From a virus: DNA of 31,968 nt. The position numbers and the translations under genes were made by a program. The DNA lies in the IMG/VR virus record IMGVR_UViG_3300038701_002991, positions 1 to 31,968 of that record; one strand, 5' to 3'. Position 1 is the first letter of the stretch. Each line of letters starts with the position of its first letter. This document shows positions 1 through 5,107 of this stretch, piece after piece. The notes under the pieces are model-generated. The model saw only the letters and a program-made list of their open reading frames with translations. It was not told where the DNA came from and did no database searches.

Positions 1-35
1 AAACGGTACGTGTTGATGTAGCATATAATAAATAG
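1..35 (+). CDS. possible 3' end of a rightward gene
   Basis: The first 35 bases can be read as the last ten codons of a rightward gene (TVRVDVAYNK, then TAG at 33-35). It is followed within 10 nt by a rho-independent terminator, which supports a gene ending here. Another frame stops at 19-21, so the frame is not certain. Nothing can be said about function from ten residues. Confidence 0.3.
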   Translation, partial: TVRVDVAYNK

Positions 36-43
36 ATACTCGA

Positions 44-72
44 ATACCCATCATATAGGTGGGTATTTTTTG
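44..72 (+). terminator. rho-independent terminator
   Basis: Perfect 7-bp stem ATACCCA (44-50) / TGGGTAT (60-66) with a 9-nt loop, followed by a T-run. It separates the gene ending before it from the promoter at 81-112. Confidence 0.75.
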
Positions 73-80
73 CATTATTA

Positions 81-112
81 TTTGGTAGTTTCATTTATAT
101 GCCTTATCTTTA
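81..112 (+). promoter_or_regulatory. host-type promoter P1
   Basis: TTTG (81-84), 20 nt, TATCTTTA (105-112). This matches the Bacteroidetes -33 TTTG / -7 TAnnTTTG layout apart from the last base. The next start codon, at 138, is 26 nt downstream. Confidence 0.8.
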
Positions 113-137
113 TACTATAATTAAAAACACATATATC

Positions 138-440
138 ATGAAAAAATCAAATCAAAGTGCTAATTTCTCATCATTCCATGGAACTGTTATAAAAACCTCT
201 GTTAACCATTTGAAACAAGTTGTTGGAGAACCAGAATGGTCTGATAACACAGGTGAAGATAAAACTAATTTTAAATGGGTTTGTGAAACTCATTTTGGAG
301 ATGTTGTTACAATCTATGATTGGAAGGAATATAGATCTATCTCTGAGGATGAAATTATTGAATTTCATTTAGGTGGTTTCTCTAAGTCTTCTACTGAAGA
401 TGGTAAGATTGAATTATTAATTGCTTTAGCTAACATATAA
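138..440 (+). CDS. hypothetical protein, 100 aa
   Basis: No family recognised. The protein is small and soluble, with a short basic start (MKKSNQ) and a mixed acidic body. A longer reading frame starts at 99, but that ATG lies inside the promoter P1 -7 region, so the ATG at 138, with an A-rich leader typical of Bacteroidetes genes, is preferred. The stop codon overlaps the next start (TAATG at 438-442), so it is probably translationally coupled to the 57-aa gene after it. The two form one short unit between P1 and the terminator at 631-676. An early host-takeover role is possible from this layout but is only inference. Confidence 0.7.
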   Translation: MKKSNQSANFSSFHGTVIKTSVNHLKQVVGEPEWSDNTGEDKTNFKWVCETHFGDVVTIYDWKEYRSISEDEIIEFHLGGFSKSSTEDGKIELLIALANI

Positions 441-613
441 TGGAACAATCTAAAGACTTTATTAAATTCGTTTTAACCCAGGTATTCGGCGTTCAATTAG
501 ATTTAATTGAATCATATGACTTTGAGGATATGAAAACTATTTTAGTTGAATACCTCGCAGTTAATCCGGATGTTGATCTCTATGCTTTAGGAAAATTGTT
601 TTTGAAACAATAG
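440..613 (+). CDS. hypothetical small protein, 57 aa
   Basis: The protein has 57 residues, beginning MEQSKDFIKFVLTQVFG and ending in GKLFLKQ. It is acidic and helical-looking, with hydrophobic residues spaced as in a small helical bundle. No family is recognised. Its start overlaps the stop of the preceding gene (TAATG), a usual coupling signal. It ends in TAG, 17 nt before a strong terminator, and is the second and last gene of the P1 unit. Coding is supported by the coupling, the ATG start and its amino-acid make-up. Confidence 0.6.
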   Translation: MEQSKDFIKFVLTQVFGVQLDLIESYDFEDMKTILVEYLAVNPDVDLYALGKLFLKQ

Positions 614-630
614 TTATAATATTTTTATGG

Positions 631-676
631 TAGTGCTCGTGCTGTGTTTTTTAATTCAGCGGGCACTATTTTTTTT
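631..676 (+). terminator. rho-independent terminator
   Basis: Two-part stem TAGTGC (631-636) / GCACTA (663-668) and GCTG (641-644) / CAGC (657-660), then eight T. It ends the P1 unit. Confidence 0.8.
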
Positions 677-685
677 GTCTTTTTA

Positions 686-717
686 TTTGTCTATCTCAAA
701 CTTTCTTTGTATCTTTA
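686..717 (+). promoter_or_regulatory. host-type promoter P2
   Basis: TTTG (686-689), 20 nt, TATCTTTA (710-717). No ATG follows at the usual 16-31 nt, so it may drive a small RNA or read through towards P3. Confidence 0.7.
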
Positions 718-785
718 CTCTGGAGCTTTGTTGGTAAACGATAGTTGCTACCACTCTTTAGTCCCCAGTGTATAGGAAAATTCGA

Positions 786-817
786 TTTGTCTAATTCATT
801 ATTTCTCCGTATCTTTA
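786..817 (+). promoter_or_regulatory. host-type promoter P3
   Basis: TTTG (786-789), 20 nt, TATCTTTA (810-817), then TAGTA as in P4. An ATG lies at 844, 27 nt after the -7 element, the same spacing as for P1. Confidence 0.75.
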
Positions 818-843
818 TAGTACAAGACTGCCCGTAAGGTGTA

Positions 844-987
844 ATGAACAGGCTCCATTGTCGGCATACGCGTGGTGTTTCAACCCGGGTGCCCGTTGGG
901 CCTTCCAGCCCCTCCCTCGATCGTTACTATAAAGATACAAACTTTATCTCATATAGACACGCTTTTTCTCAATTATTTTTCAGATAA
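844..987 (+). CDS. possible 47-aa ORF behind promoter P3
   Basis: This frame opens with ATG at the expected distance from P3 and runs 47 codons to TAA at 985-987, inside the left arm of a 14-bp inverted repeat. It starts MNRLHCRHTRGV. The first half is unusually GC-rich for this genome and gives an Arg/Pro/Ser-rich peptide, which looks more like a translated structured RNA than a protein. The second half is ordinary. It overlaps a leftward -7 element at 930-937. The segment could equally be a non-coding RNA. Only the promoter spacing supports coding. Confidence 0.25.
   Translation: MNRLHCRHTRGVSTRVPVGPSSPSLDRYYKDTNFISYRHAFSQLFFR
930..960 (-). promoter_or_regulatory. leftward promoter M1, weak -33
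   Basis: TAAAGATA (930-937) reads TATCTTTA leftward, and the following TAGTA also matches P3 and P4. At 20 nt the -33 triplet is GTG (958-960) rather than TTG. It faces P3 across about 110 nt. Confidence 0.45.
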
Positions 988-1036
988 TCAATTGGCCCAA
1001 ATCGTTTGGCGCCACAAAGTTTCTGAAAAATAATTG
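970..1036. repeat. 14-bp perfect inverted repeat
   Basis: CAATTATTTTTCAG (970-983) pairs perfectly with CTGAAAAATAATTG (1023-1036) across a 39-nt spacer that itself contains TTGGCCCAA and TTGGCGCC palindromes. Read rightward it is followed by TGATTTTTG, so it could end the P2/P3 transcripts. It lies directly in front of promoter P4. Confidence 0.8.
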
Positions 1037-1045
1037 TGATTTTTG

Positions 1046-1076
1046 TTGGTTTGTATGGATTAATTCCTTATCTTTA
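1046..1076 (+). promoter_or_regulatory. host-type promoter P4
   Basis: TTG (1046-1048), 20 nt, TATCTTTA (1069-1076). The gene start at 1099 is 23 nt downstream. Confidence 0.75.
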
Positions 1077-1098
1077 TAGTATATTAAAAACAATAATT

Positions 1099-1314
1099 AT
1101 GTCATATTACCAATTTGAAAAGCAATTACAAGAGAAGTTGGGCCTAAGATACAGACCACAAAGATTTCTAAACAGAGTGTTAGCAATCACTTGTTCTAAC
1201 AACACTACTAAAGCTTCTGATGTAATGCTAGGGTGTGACGGTAGATATTGGGTAGTATGTCTATCTGATGCAAGTAGATTATATAGACAAGGTTACCAAT
1301 TCGCTACAAGATAA
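1099..1314 (+). CDS. hypothetical small protein, 71 aa
   Basis: A 71-residue basic protein that I do not recognise. It has an aromatic/basic N-terminal half (SYYQFEKQLQEKLGL, then YRPQRFLNR) and a middle with DGRYWVVCLSDASRLYRQGY, resembling a small beta-rich fold. A longer frame opens at 1036, but this would pass through promoter P4, so the ATG at 1099, with leader AAAAACAATAATT, is the real start. It is the only gene of the P4 unit and is followed by a strong terminator at 1363-1394. Single-gene units with host-type promoters suggest early expression. Confidence 0.65.
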   Translation: MSYYQFEKQLQEKLGLRYRPQRFLNRVLAITCSNNTTKASDVMLGCDGRYWVVCLSDASRLYRQGYQFATR

Positions 1315-1362
1315 ATATAACGCCTAGGGTCGTTTAACCCTTATTCATTTTATGTAATTTTG

Positions 1363-1394
1363 CCCACTGGGGGTTGTGTCCTAGTGGGTTTTTT
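1363..1394 (+). terminator. rho-independent terminator
   Basis: CCCACT (1363-1368) / AGTGGG (1383-1388), 14-nt loop, then six T. Ends the P4 unit. Confidence 0.8.
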
Positions 1395-1420
1395 GTTTGC
1401 CTTTCTTTGCTGACACCTCG

Positions 1421-1430
1421 TTGGCGCCAA
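1421..1430. repeat. TTGGCGCCAA palindrome
   Basis: Ten-base perfect palindrome just downstream of leftward promoter M2. The core TTGGCGCC recurs at 1006-1013, and the related TTGGCGCGCC is at 1816-1825. These are the only such GC-rich palindromes I noticed in this AT-rich region, so they may be a protein-binding site. Confidence 0.5.
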
Positions 1431-1440
1431 AGCATTTGGA

Positions 1441-1471
1441 TAAAGATACGAAATATATTTAACGTATACAA
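1441..1471 (-). promoter_or_regulatory. leftward host-type promoter M2
   Basis: Leftward TTG (1469-1471), 20 nt, TATCTTTA (1441-1448). An ATG lies only 9 nt downstream and opens a 33-codon frame that looks non-native, so its product is unclear. Confidence 0.65.
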
Positions 1472-1513
1472 CCCTTGCGCGATATCTTTTTACGTACCTC
1501 TAGGGTATCAGTA

Positions 1514-1545
1514 TAAAGATACGTATATTATTTGAATTAAACAAA
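1514..1545 (-). promoter_or_regulatory. leftward host-type promoter M3
   Basis: Leftward TTTG (1542-1545), 20 nt, TATCTTTA (1514-1521), followed by TACTGATAC as in M4. No ORF follows at the usual spacing. Confidence 0.7.
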
Positions 1546-1563
1546 TGTTTTGCCCAATTCTTT

Positions 1564-1589
1564 TGACAAAAATACAATTGTAAAATTGT
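1564..1589 (-). terminator. leftward terminator-like hairpin
   Basis: ACAATT (1574-1579) / AATTGT (1584-1589) with a 4-nt loop. Read leftward it is followed by TATTTTTG. It would end the M4 transcript at about 165 nt. The stem is AT-rich and short. Confidence 0.45.
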
Positions 1590-1648
1590 TAATATTGAAA
1601 TATATTCAATGAAATCTTCTGTTGTTTGACAACTTTTCCATTCCACCC

Positions 1649-1720
1649 CTAGGATGCGCTGAACAACTTGTCAATGAAATTAGTTTTTCTTTGACAGATC
1701 TTCAATACGCTGGGGTGCAT
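1649..1720 (-). CDS. possible 23-aa peptide ORF in the M4 unit
   Basis: The first ATG after promoter M4, 20 nt beyond its -7 element, opens 23 codons (MHPSVLKICQRKTNFIDK, then LFSAS) ending in TAG. The start spacing fits other promoters here. The same stretch can fold (CACCCC / GGGGTG pairing within 1640-1720), so a non-coding RNA is an equal possibility. No family can be assigned to such a short peptide. Confidence 0.25.
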   Translation of the reverse strand: MHPSVLKICQRKTNFIDKLFSAS

Positions 1721-1740
1721 TTACCACTGAAGTATCAGTA

Positions 1741-1772
1741 TAAAGATACAAAAAATCTGTGAAATACACAAA
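1741..1772 (-). promoter_or_regulatory. leftward host-type promoter M4
   Basis: Leftward TTTG (1769-1772), 20 nt, TATCTTTA (1741-1748). The -33 element lies in a tandem 10-bp repeat, CAAATTTTCG at 1769-1778 and 1779-1788. Confidence 0.75.
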
Positions 1773-1788
1773 TTTTCGCAAATTTTCG

Positions 1789-2116
1789 TAGATTTATTTG
1801 CATAGGTGAAAAAAATTGGCGCGCCGCACTTTTCATATGTTCAATTTTTGTGTGCCAAAATGGGGTACTTTCCCCCCAATAGGTTTCAACCCGAATTGAC
1901 TAAAATCCCTCATTTTTCCTATAACCATGTCGTTTACAACGCTTTAACAAATCCCAGACCATTTTCCAGGCCCAAAACTAGGTTCAAAATCATATCAAAA
2001 CAATATAAAACACCATCCTTTTAGCCCAAAACAACAATTAAAAGTCTATTATCATCTCCTTATGTTCTTATTATGGTTAGTTGTATGGTACTTAATGAGG
2101 TTATGGTTGATGTTTA
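1789..2116. other. non-coding stretch at the convergent junction
   Basis: No convincing gene on either strand. A 72-codon rightward frame beginning with GTG at 1806 has Pro/Phe/Asn-rich residues and no promoter, and is judged spurious. The stretch contains TTGGCGCGCC (1816-1825), is C-rich on the top strand, and lies where rightward and leftward gene sets meet. No clear terminator is visible after the last leftward gene. Confidence 0.6.
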
Positions 2117-2518
2117 TTATCCTCTCTCGATTTCTTTTTTAATGAGCTTTATCTTTTCTATATCTAATTCAGAATCAGTGATTGCTAAAATTAAATTTTG
2201 AAGTTCGTGAATGTACTCCATCTTCTTATTGGCCCCGTTATCATTTTGATATCTGTAGTGACTAATAGTGAGTCTTATATCCCCGTGTATCCATCCCCAT
2301 GGGTATAATTCAAACCCTGCTTGTGTAAGTATCTTATTATCTATCTTTACCCCTCTGCATTGAGATATGTGGATAGATGGACTCAGTGTGTATTCTCCGT
2401 TTGCTTTAGGTTTCTCTGATAACCTTACGTTGATGAATTCTTCTCCGATCTTTCCTACTTCGAATATTGTATTTCTATATTCAATTAGGCTTCCTATTCT
2501 TAGCTCTGATGCTTTCAT
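2117..2518 (-). CDS. hypothetical protein, 133 aa
   Basis: The N-terminus (MKASELRIGSLIEYRNTIFEVGKI) suggests a small SH3-like/KOW-type barrel: 'ELRIGSLIEY' then 'FEVGKIGEEFINV'. The opening resembles that of the protein at 11084-11452 (MKKSDLRSGMIVEDR). The middle, VDNKILTQAGFELYPWGWIH-like, recurs in Bacteroidetes phage and prophage proteins, but I know no function. The C-terminus (YIHELQNLILAITDSELD) is a helix followed by a basic tail. It is the last gene of the leftward block and ends without a visible terminator. Confidence 0.65.
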   Translation of the reverse strand: MKASELRIGSLIEYRNTIFEVGKIGEEFINVRLSEKPKANGEYTLSPSIHISQCRGVKIDNKILTQAGFELYPWGWIHGDIRLTISHYRYQNDNGANKKMEYIHELQNLILAITDSELDIEKIKLIKKEIERG

Positions 2519-2548
2519 AGTTGTATTGTATGTATTTATTGTATTGGA

Positions 2549-2731
2549 TTATATCCACTGTCTTTTGCACCCTTTACACTGGTACATTATCTTGTCTAGT
2601 TCTGCATCATAGCTTTCTTCCATGGGTTGTTTACAGCATGGTGATTCTTCTCCCTTTAATAGTATATAGGCTACTGCCATTGCTGTTATCACCATTCCTA
2701 GTAATACCATGTATGCTAGTATATTATCCAT
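2549..2731 (-). CDS. small membrane protein with zinc-ribbon-like cysteines, 60 aa
   Basis: One N-terminal membrane segment (about residues 4-25, ILAYMVLLGMVITAMAVAYI) is followed by a short soluble tail carrying two cysteine pairs, SPCCKQP and QCKGCKRQW, spaced like a small zinc ribbon (about residues 32-33 and 52-55). Unknown function. Its first eight bases overlap the end of the upstream 38-aa membrane gene (2724-2840), so the two are probably coupled. Small membrane proteins next to one another could be lysis- or exclusion-related, but no holin signature is evident. Confidence 0.6.
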   Translation of the reverse strand: MDNILAYMVLLGMVITAMAVAYILLKGEESPCCKQPMEESYDAELDKIMYQCKGCKRQWI

Positions 2732-2840
2732 TTACAGTTACTTGGATCATTCCTAGTATGTACATTATGATAATCGTTGTGATTATACAAGTGCATATGC
2801 CACTGTAGACTTCATATAGTCCTTTGATTGCTTTCTTCAT
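2724..2840 (-). CDS. small single-pass membrane protein, 38 aa
   Basis: MKKAIKGLYEVYSG is followed by a hydrophobic stretch (about residues 15-33, CTCIITTIIIMYILGMI) and a short polar end. The positive N-terminus predicts an inside orientation. Its ATG overlaps the stop of the preceding gene (ATGA, 2837-2840), and its stop overlaps the start of the following one (ATGGATAA, 2724-2731), so it sits in a tightly coupled chain; this supports it being real despite its size. No family recognised. A holin-like or membrane-anchor role is possible but unproven. Confidence 0.55.
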   Translation of the reverse strand: MKKAIKGLYEVYSGICTCIITTIIIMYILGMIQVTVNG

Positions 2841-3109
2841 GATATTGTGAATGTATGTTTTAGTCTCCCTTTCTCATTTATTTCTTTCATGAGTTCCTCG
2901 TGATCTTTCAATGTTCTAAGCTTATGTCCAATTGGATACAATACTGTAACCTCCTTTGTAGTAATTAATAGTTTAGAACTCGGTGTTGATCTCCTACTGA
3001 GTATTTTTTCCTCTATCCATTCGTCAATCAATTCTTTAGGGATTGGTTTATTGGAGTAGGGTGCCTTTATAAGCATCTCCTCAAACTGTTGAACTAATCC
3101 TTTCATCAA
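2837..3109 (-). CDS. hypothetical protein, 90 aa
   Basis: Soluble 90-residue protein, helix-rich at the start (MMKGLVQQFEEMLIKAPYS) with a basic 'EEKILSRRSTPSSKLL' middle and a beta-like end. No family recognised. It has 4-nt ATGA overlaps with both neighbours (3106-3109 and 2837-2840), so it is part of one polycistronic leftward message from about 3351 to 2549. The second Met could equally be the start. Confidence 0.6.
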   Translation of the reverse strand: MMKGLVQQFEEMLIKAPYSNKPIPKELIDEWIEEKILSRRSTPSSKLLITTKEVTVLYPIGHKLRTLKDHEELMKEINEKGRLKHTFTIS

Positions 3110-3351
3110 TTCTCTAAAGTTACTCTTCCCTTAAAATCCTCAAATTCTTCGTGGAATGTGCTTGACATATACCCTACTGGCGAACCCATGTGATCTCCTG
3201 CAACAACTGCAGTCCCGGTGAAACTTCCATCTGGGTGTATTTTAGAAGCTAATATGATGGTTCCTGTGTCAGGACTTTTCATTAGCCTTGGATATTCTAA
3301 TTCCTGATTATCAGCTACTGCTGCTGTTGGTTCATCTACTTGAGTTTTCAT
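3106..3351 (-). CDS. hypothetical protein, 81 aa
   Basis: Residues 19-60 form a compact beta-rich stretch (YPRLMKSPDTGTIILASK, then GSFTGTAVVAGD), a pattern I associate with short uncharacterised phage proteins. The N-terminal 18 residues are acidic and probably disordered. Function unknown. It is the first gene of the coupled chain 3351-2549 and lies directly downstream of the tRNA-Ala gene, 16 nt away, so tRNA processing would release its message. Confidence 0.6.
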   Translation of the reverse strand: MKTQVDEPTAAVADNQELEYPRLMKSPDTGTIILASKIHPDGSFTGTAVVAGDHMGSPVGYMSSTFHEEFEDFKGRVTLEN

Positions 3352-3366
3352 ATATTTATATTTTAG

Positions 3367-3439
3367 TGGATCTGATGAGACTCGAACTCATATCCTTCTC
3401 CTTGCAAAGGAGGTGCTCAGCCAATTGAGCTACAAACCC
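3367..3439 (-). tRNA. tRNA-Ala (UGC)
   Basis: Complete cloverleaf on the minus strand: acceptor GGGTTTG / CAGATCC (two G-U pairs), D-arm with TAGCTCAATTGGCTGAGC, anticodon stem CTCCT / AGGAG with loop TTGCA giving UGC, T-arm TATGAGTTCGAGTCTCATC, discriminator A. The terminal CCA is not encoded. Confidence 0.93.
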
Positions 3440-3465
3440 TGGAACCGAACTAAACCCGCGATTTT

Positions 3466-3502
3466 GTAAAGGATGCGAGTGTTCGGCGTTCACTCTCCTT
3501 GT
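3466..3502 (-). other. hairpin upstream of tRNA-Ala
   Basis: GAGTG / CACTC closed below by AAGGA / TCCTT across a small internal loop, in a GC-richer spacer between the 56-aa gene and tRNA-Ala. It could be a processing or stability element. No ORF fits here. Confidence 0.35.
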
Positions 3503-3514
3503 AAATTTACTTTA

Positions 3515-3685
3515 TTAACCTATCTTTGAGACTCCTGCAGTCCTTTGAATTGTTCTGAAATTACTTGAGTCTAGGTTATAGCTATCTAATATAGCTCTAG
3601 CTTCTTCTTCTGAATGAGCTAGGATCTCTACTCTCATCCTGTTGTTTGCCCTATTCTCAAATAGGTATGTGCTTAGTGGTGGCAT
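3515..3685 (-). CDS. hypothetical small protein, 56 aa
   Basis: The peptide starts MPPLSTYLFENRANNRMR and continues with a helix containing AHSEEEARAILDSYNLDSS, the shape of a small alpha/beta protein that acts on or modifies a target. The 'SEEEARAIL' pattern is common in tiny phage proteins of unknown function. Its ATG lies 1 nt after the stop of the 53-aa gene before it, so both are read from the same message. Coding is supported by codon quality and tight spacing. Confidence 0.55.
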   Translation of the reverse strand: MPPLSTYLFENRANNRMRVEILAHSEEEARAILDSYNLDSSNFRTIQRTAGVSKIG

Positions 3686-3686
3686 A

Positions 3687-3848
3687 TTATACTTCTTGTA
3701 TTGTCATAGTTACCTTTGATAAATTCTTATCCCTTCTCATCTCTCGCTGAATCTTTCCTGATTCAATATCTCTCTTTATCTCCACGATGTCACTGATTCC
3801 ATTTTCATTAACTGTAAGTGTGGTTACTATTCTAAAAGTCCTGCTCAT
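3687..3848 (-). CDS. hypothetical small protein, 53 aa
   Basis: Highly charged 53-residue protein (MSRTFRIVTTLTVNENG start) with a strand, then a basic helix (DIVEIKRDIESGKIQREMRR) and a final strand. It begins inside the stop of the HExxH protein gene (ATGA, 3845-3848) and ends 1 nt before the next start. No family recognised. The tight coupling to a putative metallopeptidase gene suggests a shared role, such as an inhibitor or partner, but that is speculation. Confidence 0.55.
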   Translation of the reverse strand: MSRTFRIVTTLTVNENGISDIVEIKRDIESGKIQREMRRDKNLSKVTMTIQEV

Positions 3849-4519
3849 ATTATTACTTTTTTATAGTCATCTTTAGAAGTTATCTTCTCGAATAGATATT
3901 CTGATAATAGAGCTTGCCACTCTTGGCTATCGTAAGATAGATCTGTCATAGTTTCTTTTGCCCATGTATGGATAATGTGTACAATCTCATGAACCACTGT
4001 TATGTGATCTTCTACGCTATCGATTGATAAGATCAGTCTATACTGATTATCATCTCTATTCTTGCTATACAGGCAGGTAACAAAATCTCCTTCTCTATCT
4101 AATGGTATGAAATCTTCTGTCTCATAGTTATCATTAAGATACTTCATCCTATTGTCATACTCTCCTTCCAATACATCTAGGTACCATACTGATGGTGCTA
4201 TCCTGATTGATTTAGTATTGATAGTTTTGATAGATCTCTTTGCTCTTTTTATCCTGGAAAGAATAATTCGCTTCACATTCTCAATATCAATTCTGCGCTT
4301 CAAAGATAACATATCTGGGTTAGATATATCAATCAAGCTATCATAAGTAACTCCATAGCATTTATCTTCTCTATCGACATAGATGTATGTGTTACCATCG
4401 GAGTCAAAGGCTCCTTTATAACTCATTGTTATTGATACTGCCCTCATCCACTCTACGAAGTTGTCGAAACTGTTGGCTATTACAGCTATCAGTCTTTCGT
4501 TATGCTGTGCTGACTTCAT
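3845..4519 (-). CDS. HExxH putative zinc metallopeptidase-like protein, 224 aa
   Basis: Near the C-terminus is a helix with VVHEIVHIIHTW (H177, E178, H181), the zincin metal-binding and catalytic pattern, followed by an acidic helix (SQEWQALLSEYLFEKI) that may supply the third ligand. The first 140 residues (FDNFVEWMRAVSITMSY, later NTYIYVDREDKCYGVTY) are not recognised; this part may be a separate substrate domain. No signal peptide, so it would act in the cytoplasm or be packaged. It follows the lipoprotein gene by 3 nt and overlaps the next gene by ATGA. The HExxH match alone does not prove peptidase activity. Confidence 0.55.
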   Translation of the reverse strand: MKSAQHNERLIAVIANSFDNFVEWMRAVSITMSYKGAFDSDGNTYIYVDREDKCYGVTYDSLIDISNPDMLSLKRRIDIENVKRIILSRIKRAKRSIKTINTKSIRIAPSVWYLDVLEGEYDNRMKYLNDNYETEDFIPLDREGDFVTCLYSKNRDDNQYRLILSIDSVEDHITVVHEIVHIIHTWAKETMTDLSYDSQEWQALLSEYLFEKITSKDDYKKVII

Positions 4520-4522
4520 ATG

Positions 4523-4765
4523 TTAGTTATCTATTGGGCACCCTACTGAAGCCATAGCTTCTTTTCTCTCTAGCAATAACCTATTAATTGTTGCCCAATC
4601 CTTATCTGCAAATGGAATTGCTGGATCAATTAATGGTTCTAATAGTGGTGCATAGTATTCTGAAATCTGTTGTCTCAGCTCTCTACAGCTTTGTCCTATC
4701 TCTACTTCCTTAGTACACGACCCTAGCATTAGGATCATCGTAAATAATACAATTAATTTTTTCAT
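4523..4765 (-). CDS. phage-encoded lipoprotein, 80 aa
   Basis: Clear lipoprotein signal: MKKLIVLFTMILMLGSC, with lipobox LGSC giving cleavage before Cys17. The mature N-terminus CTKEVE has Lys/Glu after the lipidated cysteine, reminiscent of the charged export signal that sends Bacteroidetes lipoproteins to the cell surface. The mature part (about 63 residues) is helical, with two further cysteines (C27, C76) that could form a disulfide. Known phage lipoproteins such as T5 Llp block superinfection at the outer membrane receptor; a similar role is a reasonable inference. The gene precedes the HExxH gene by 3 nt. Confidence 0.75.
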   Translation of the reverse strand: MKKLIVLFTMILMLGSCTKEVEIGQSCRELRQQISEYYAPLLEPLIDPAIPFADKDWATINRLLLERKEAMASVGCPIDN

Positions 4766-4795
4766 CTGTCTGTATTTATATTAATAATTGTTTAG

Positions 4796-4868
4796 CGCAC
4801 TATGAAGGATTTGAACCTCCGACCATCTCCTTAACAGGGAGCTGCTCTACCAGCTGAGCTAATAGTAC
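4796..4868 (-). tRNA. tRNA-Asn (GUU)
   Basis: Acceptor GTACTAT / ATAGTGC, D-arm TAGCTCAGCTGGTAGAGC, anticodon arm CTCCC-TGTTAA-GGGAG type with GUU, T-arm GGAGGTTCAAATCCTTC, discriminator G. CCA not encoded. A 7-bp hairpin GATAGAG / CTCTATC lies just upstream at 4874-4893. Confidence 0.92.
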
Positions 4869-5019
4869 TTTGGTGATAGAGCCTCTACTCTATCATATTT
4901 CCTTGGGCTCAGTTACGATATATTAAAGAATCACCCAACTAATTCTATCAACTATATTTGATAATCTCTAACAGCTCCTTAGAACCTCTCAAATAATCAC
5001 TGTTGCTATATACTTTTTG

Positions 5020-5098
5020 TGGCGGTCTAAAAGAGTTTCGAACTCTTATTTTACTAGCGTGACAGGCTAGTTCCCAGGCCAATTGGGCTCATTAGACC
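5020..5098 (-). tRNA. tRNA-Asp (GUC) with encoded CCA and odd D-arm
   Basis: Acceptor GGTCTAA / TTAGACC, discriminator G and encoded CCA; anticodon stem CTAGC / GCTAG with loop CTGTCAC giving GUC; T-arm AAGAGTTCGAAACTCTT. The D region (TGAGCCCAATTGGCCTGGGAA) is one or two nt longer than usual, and its stem pairs only as GCC(C) with GGG, with a mismatch at the outer pair. Of the tRNAs here it is the only one with a genomic CCA. Confidence 0.8.
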
Positions 5099-5107
5099 TA
5101 TAGTATT

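Noticed and set aside
99-137. Upstream ATG extending the first gene
   Set aside because: It lies inside the -7 region of promoter P1, so the codons would precede the transcript start.
1036-1098. Upstream start for the 71-aa gene
   Set aside because: It crosses promoter P4 and the inverted repeat; the ATG at 1099 has the proper spacing and leader.
1388-1435. 33-codon leftward frame after promoter M2 (roughly 1334-1435)
   Set aside because: The ATG lies only 9 nt from the -7 element and the frame reads antisense through the P4 terminator with unnatural residues.
1806-2024. 72-codon rightward frame starting GTG
   Set aside because: Non-ATG start, no promoter or terminator, odd Pro/Phe/Asn-rich residues and no resemblance to neighbouring genes; more likely chance in C-rich non-coding DNA.
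4895-5015. Short leftward frame between tRNA-Asp and tRNA-Asn with protein-like residues
   Set aside because: No start codon; it begins inside the tRNA-Asp gene. It could be a gene remnant but cannot be supported.
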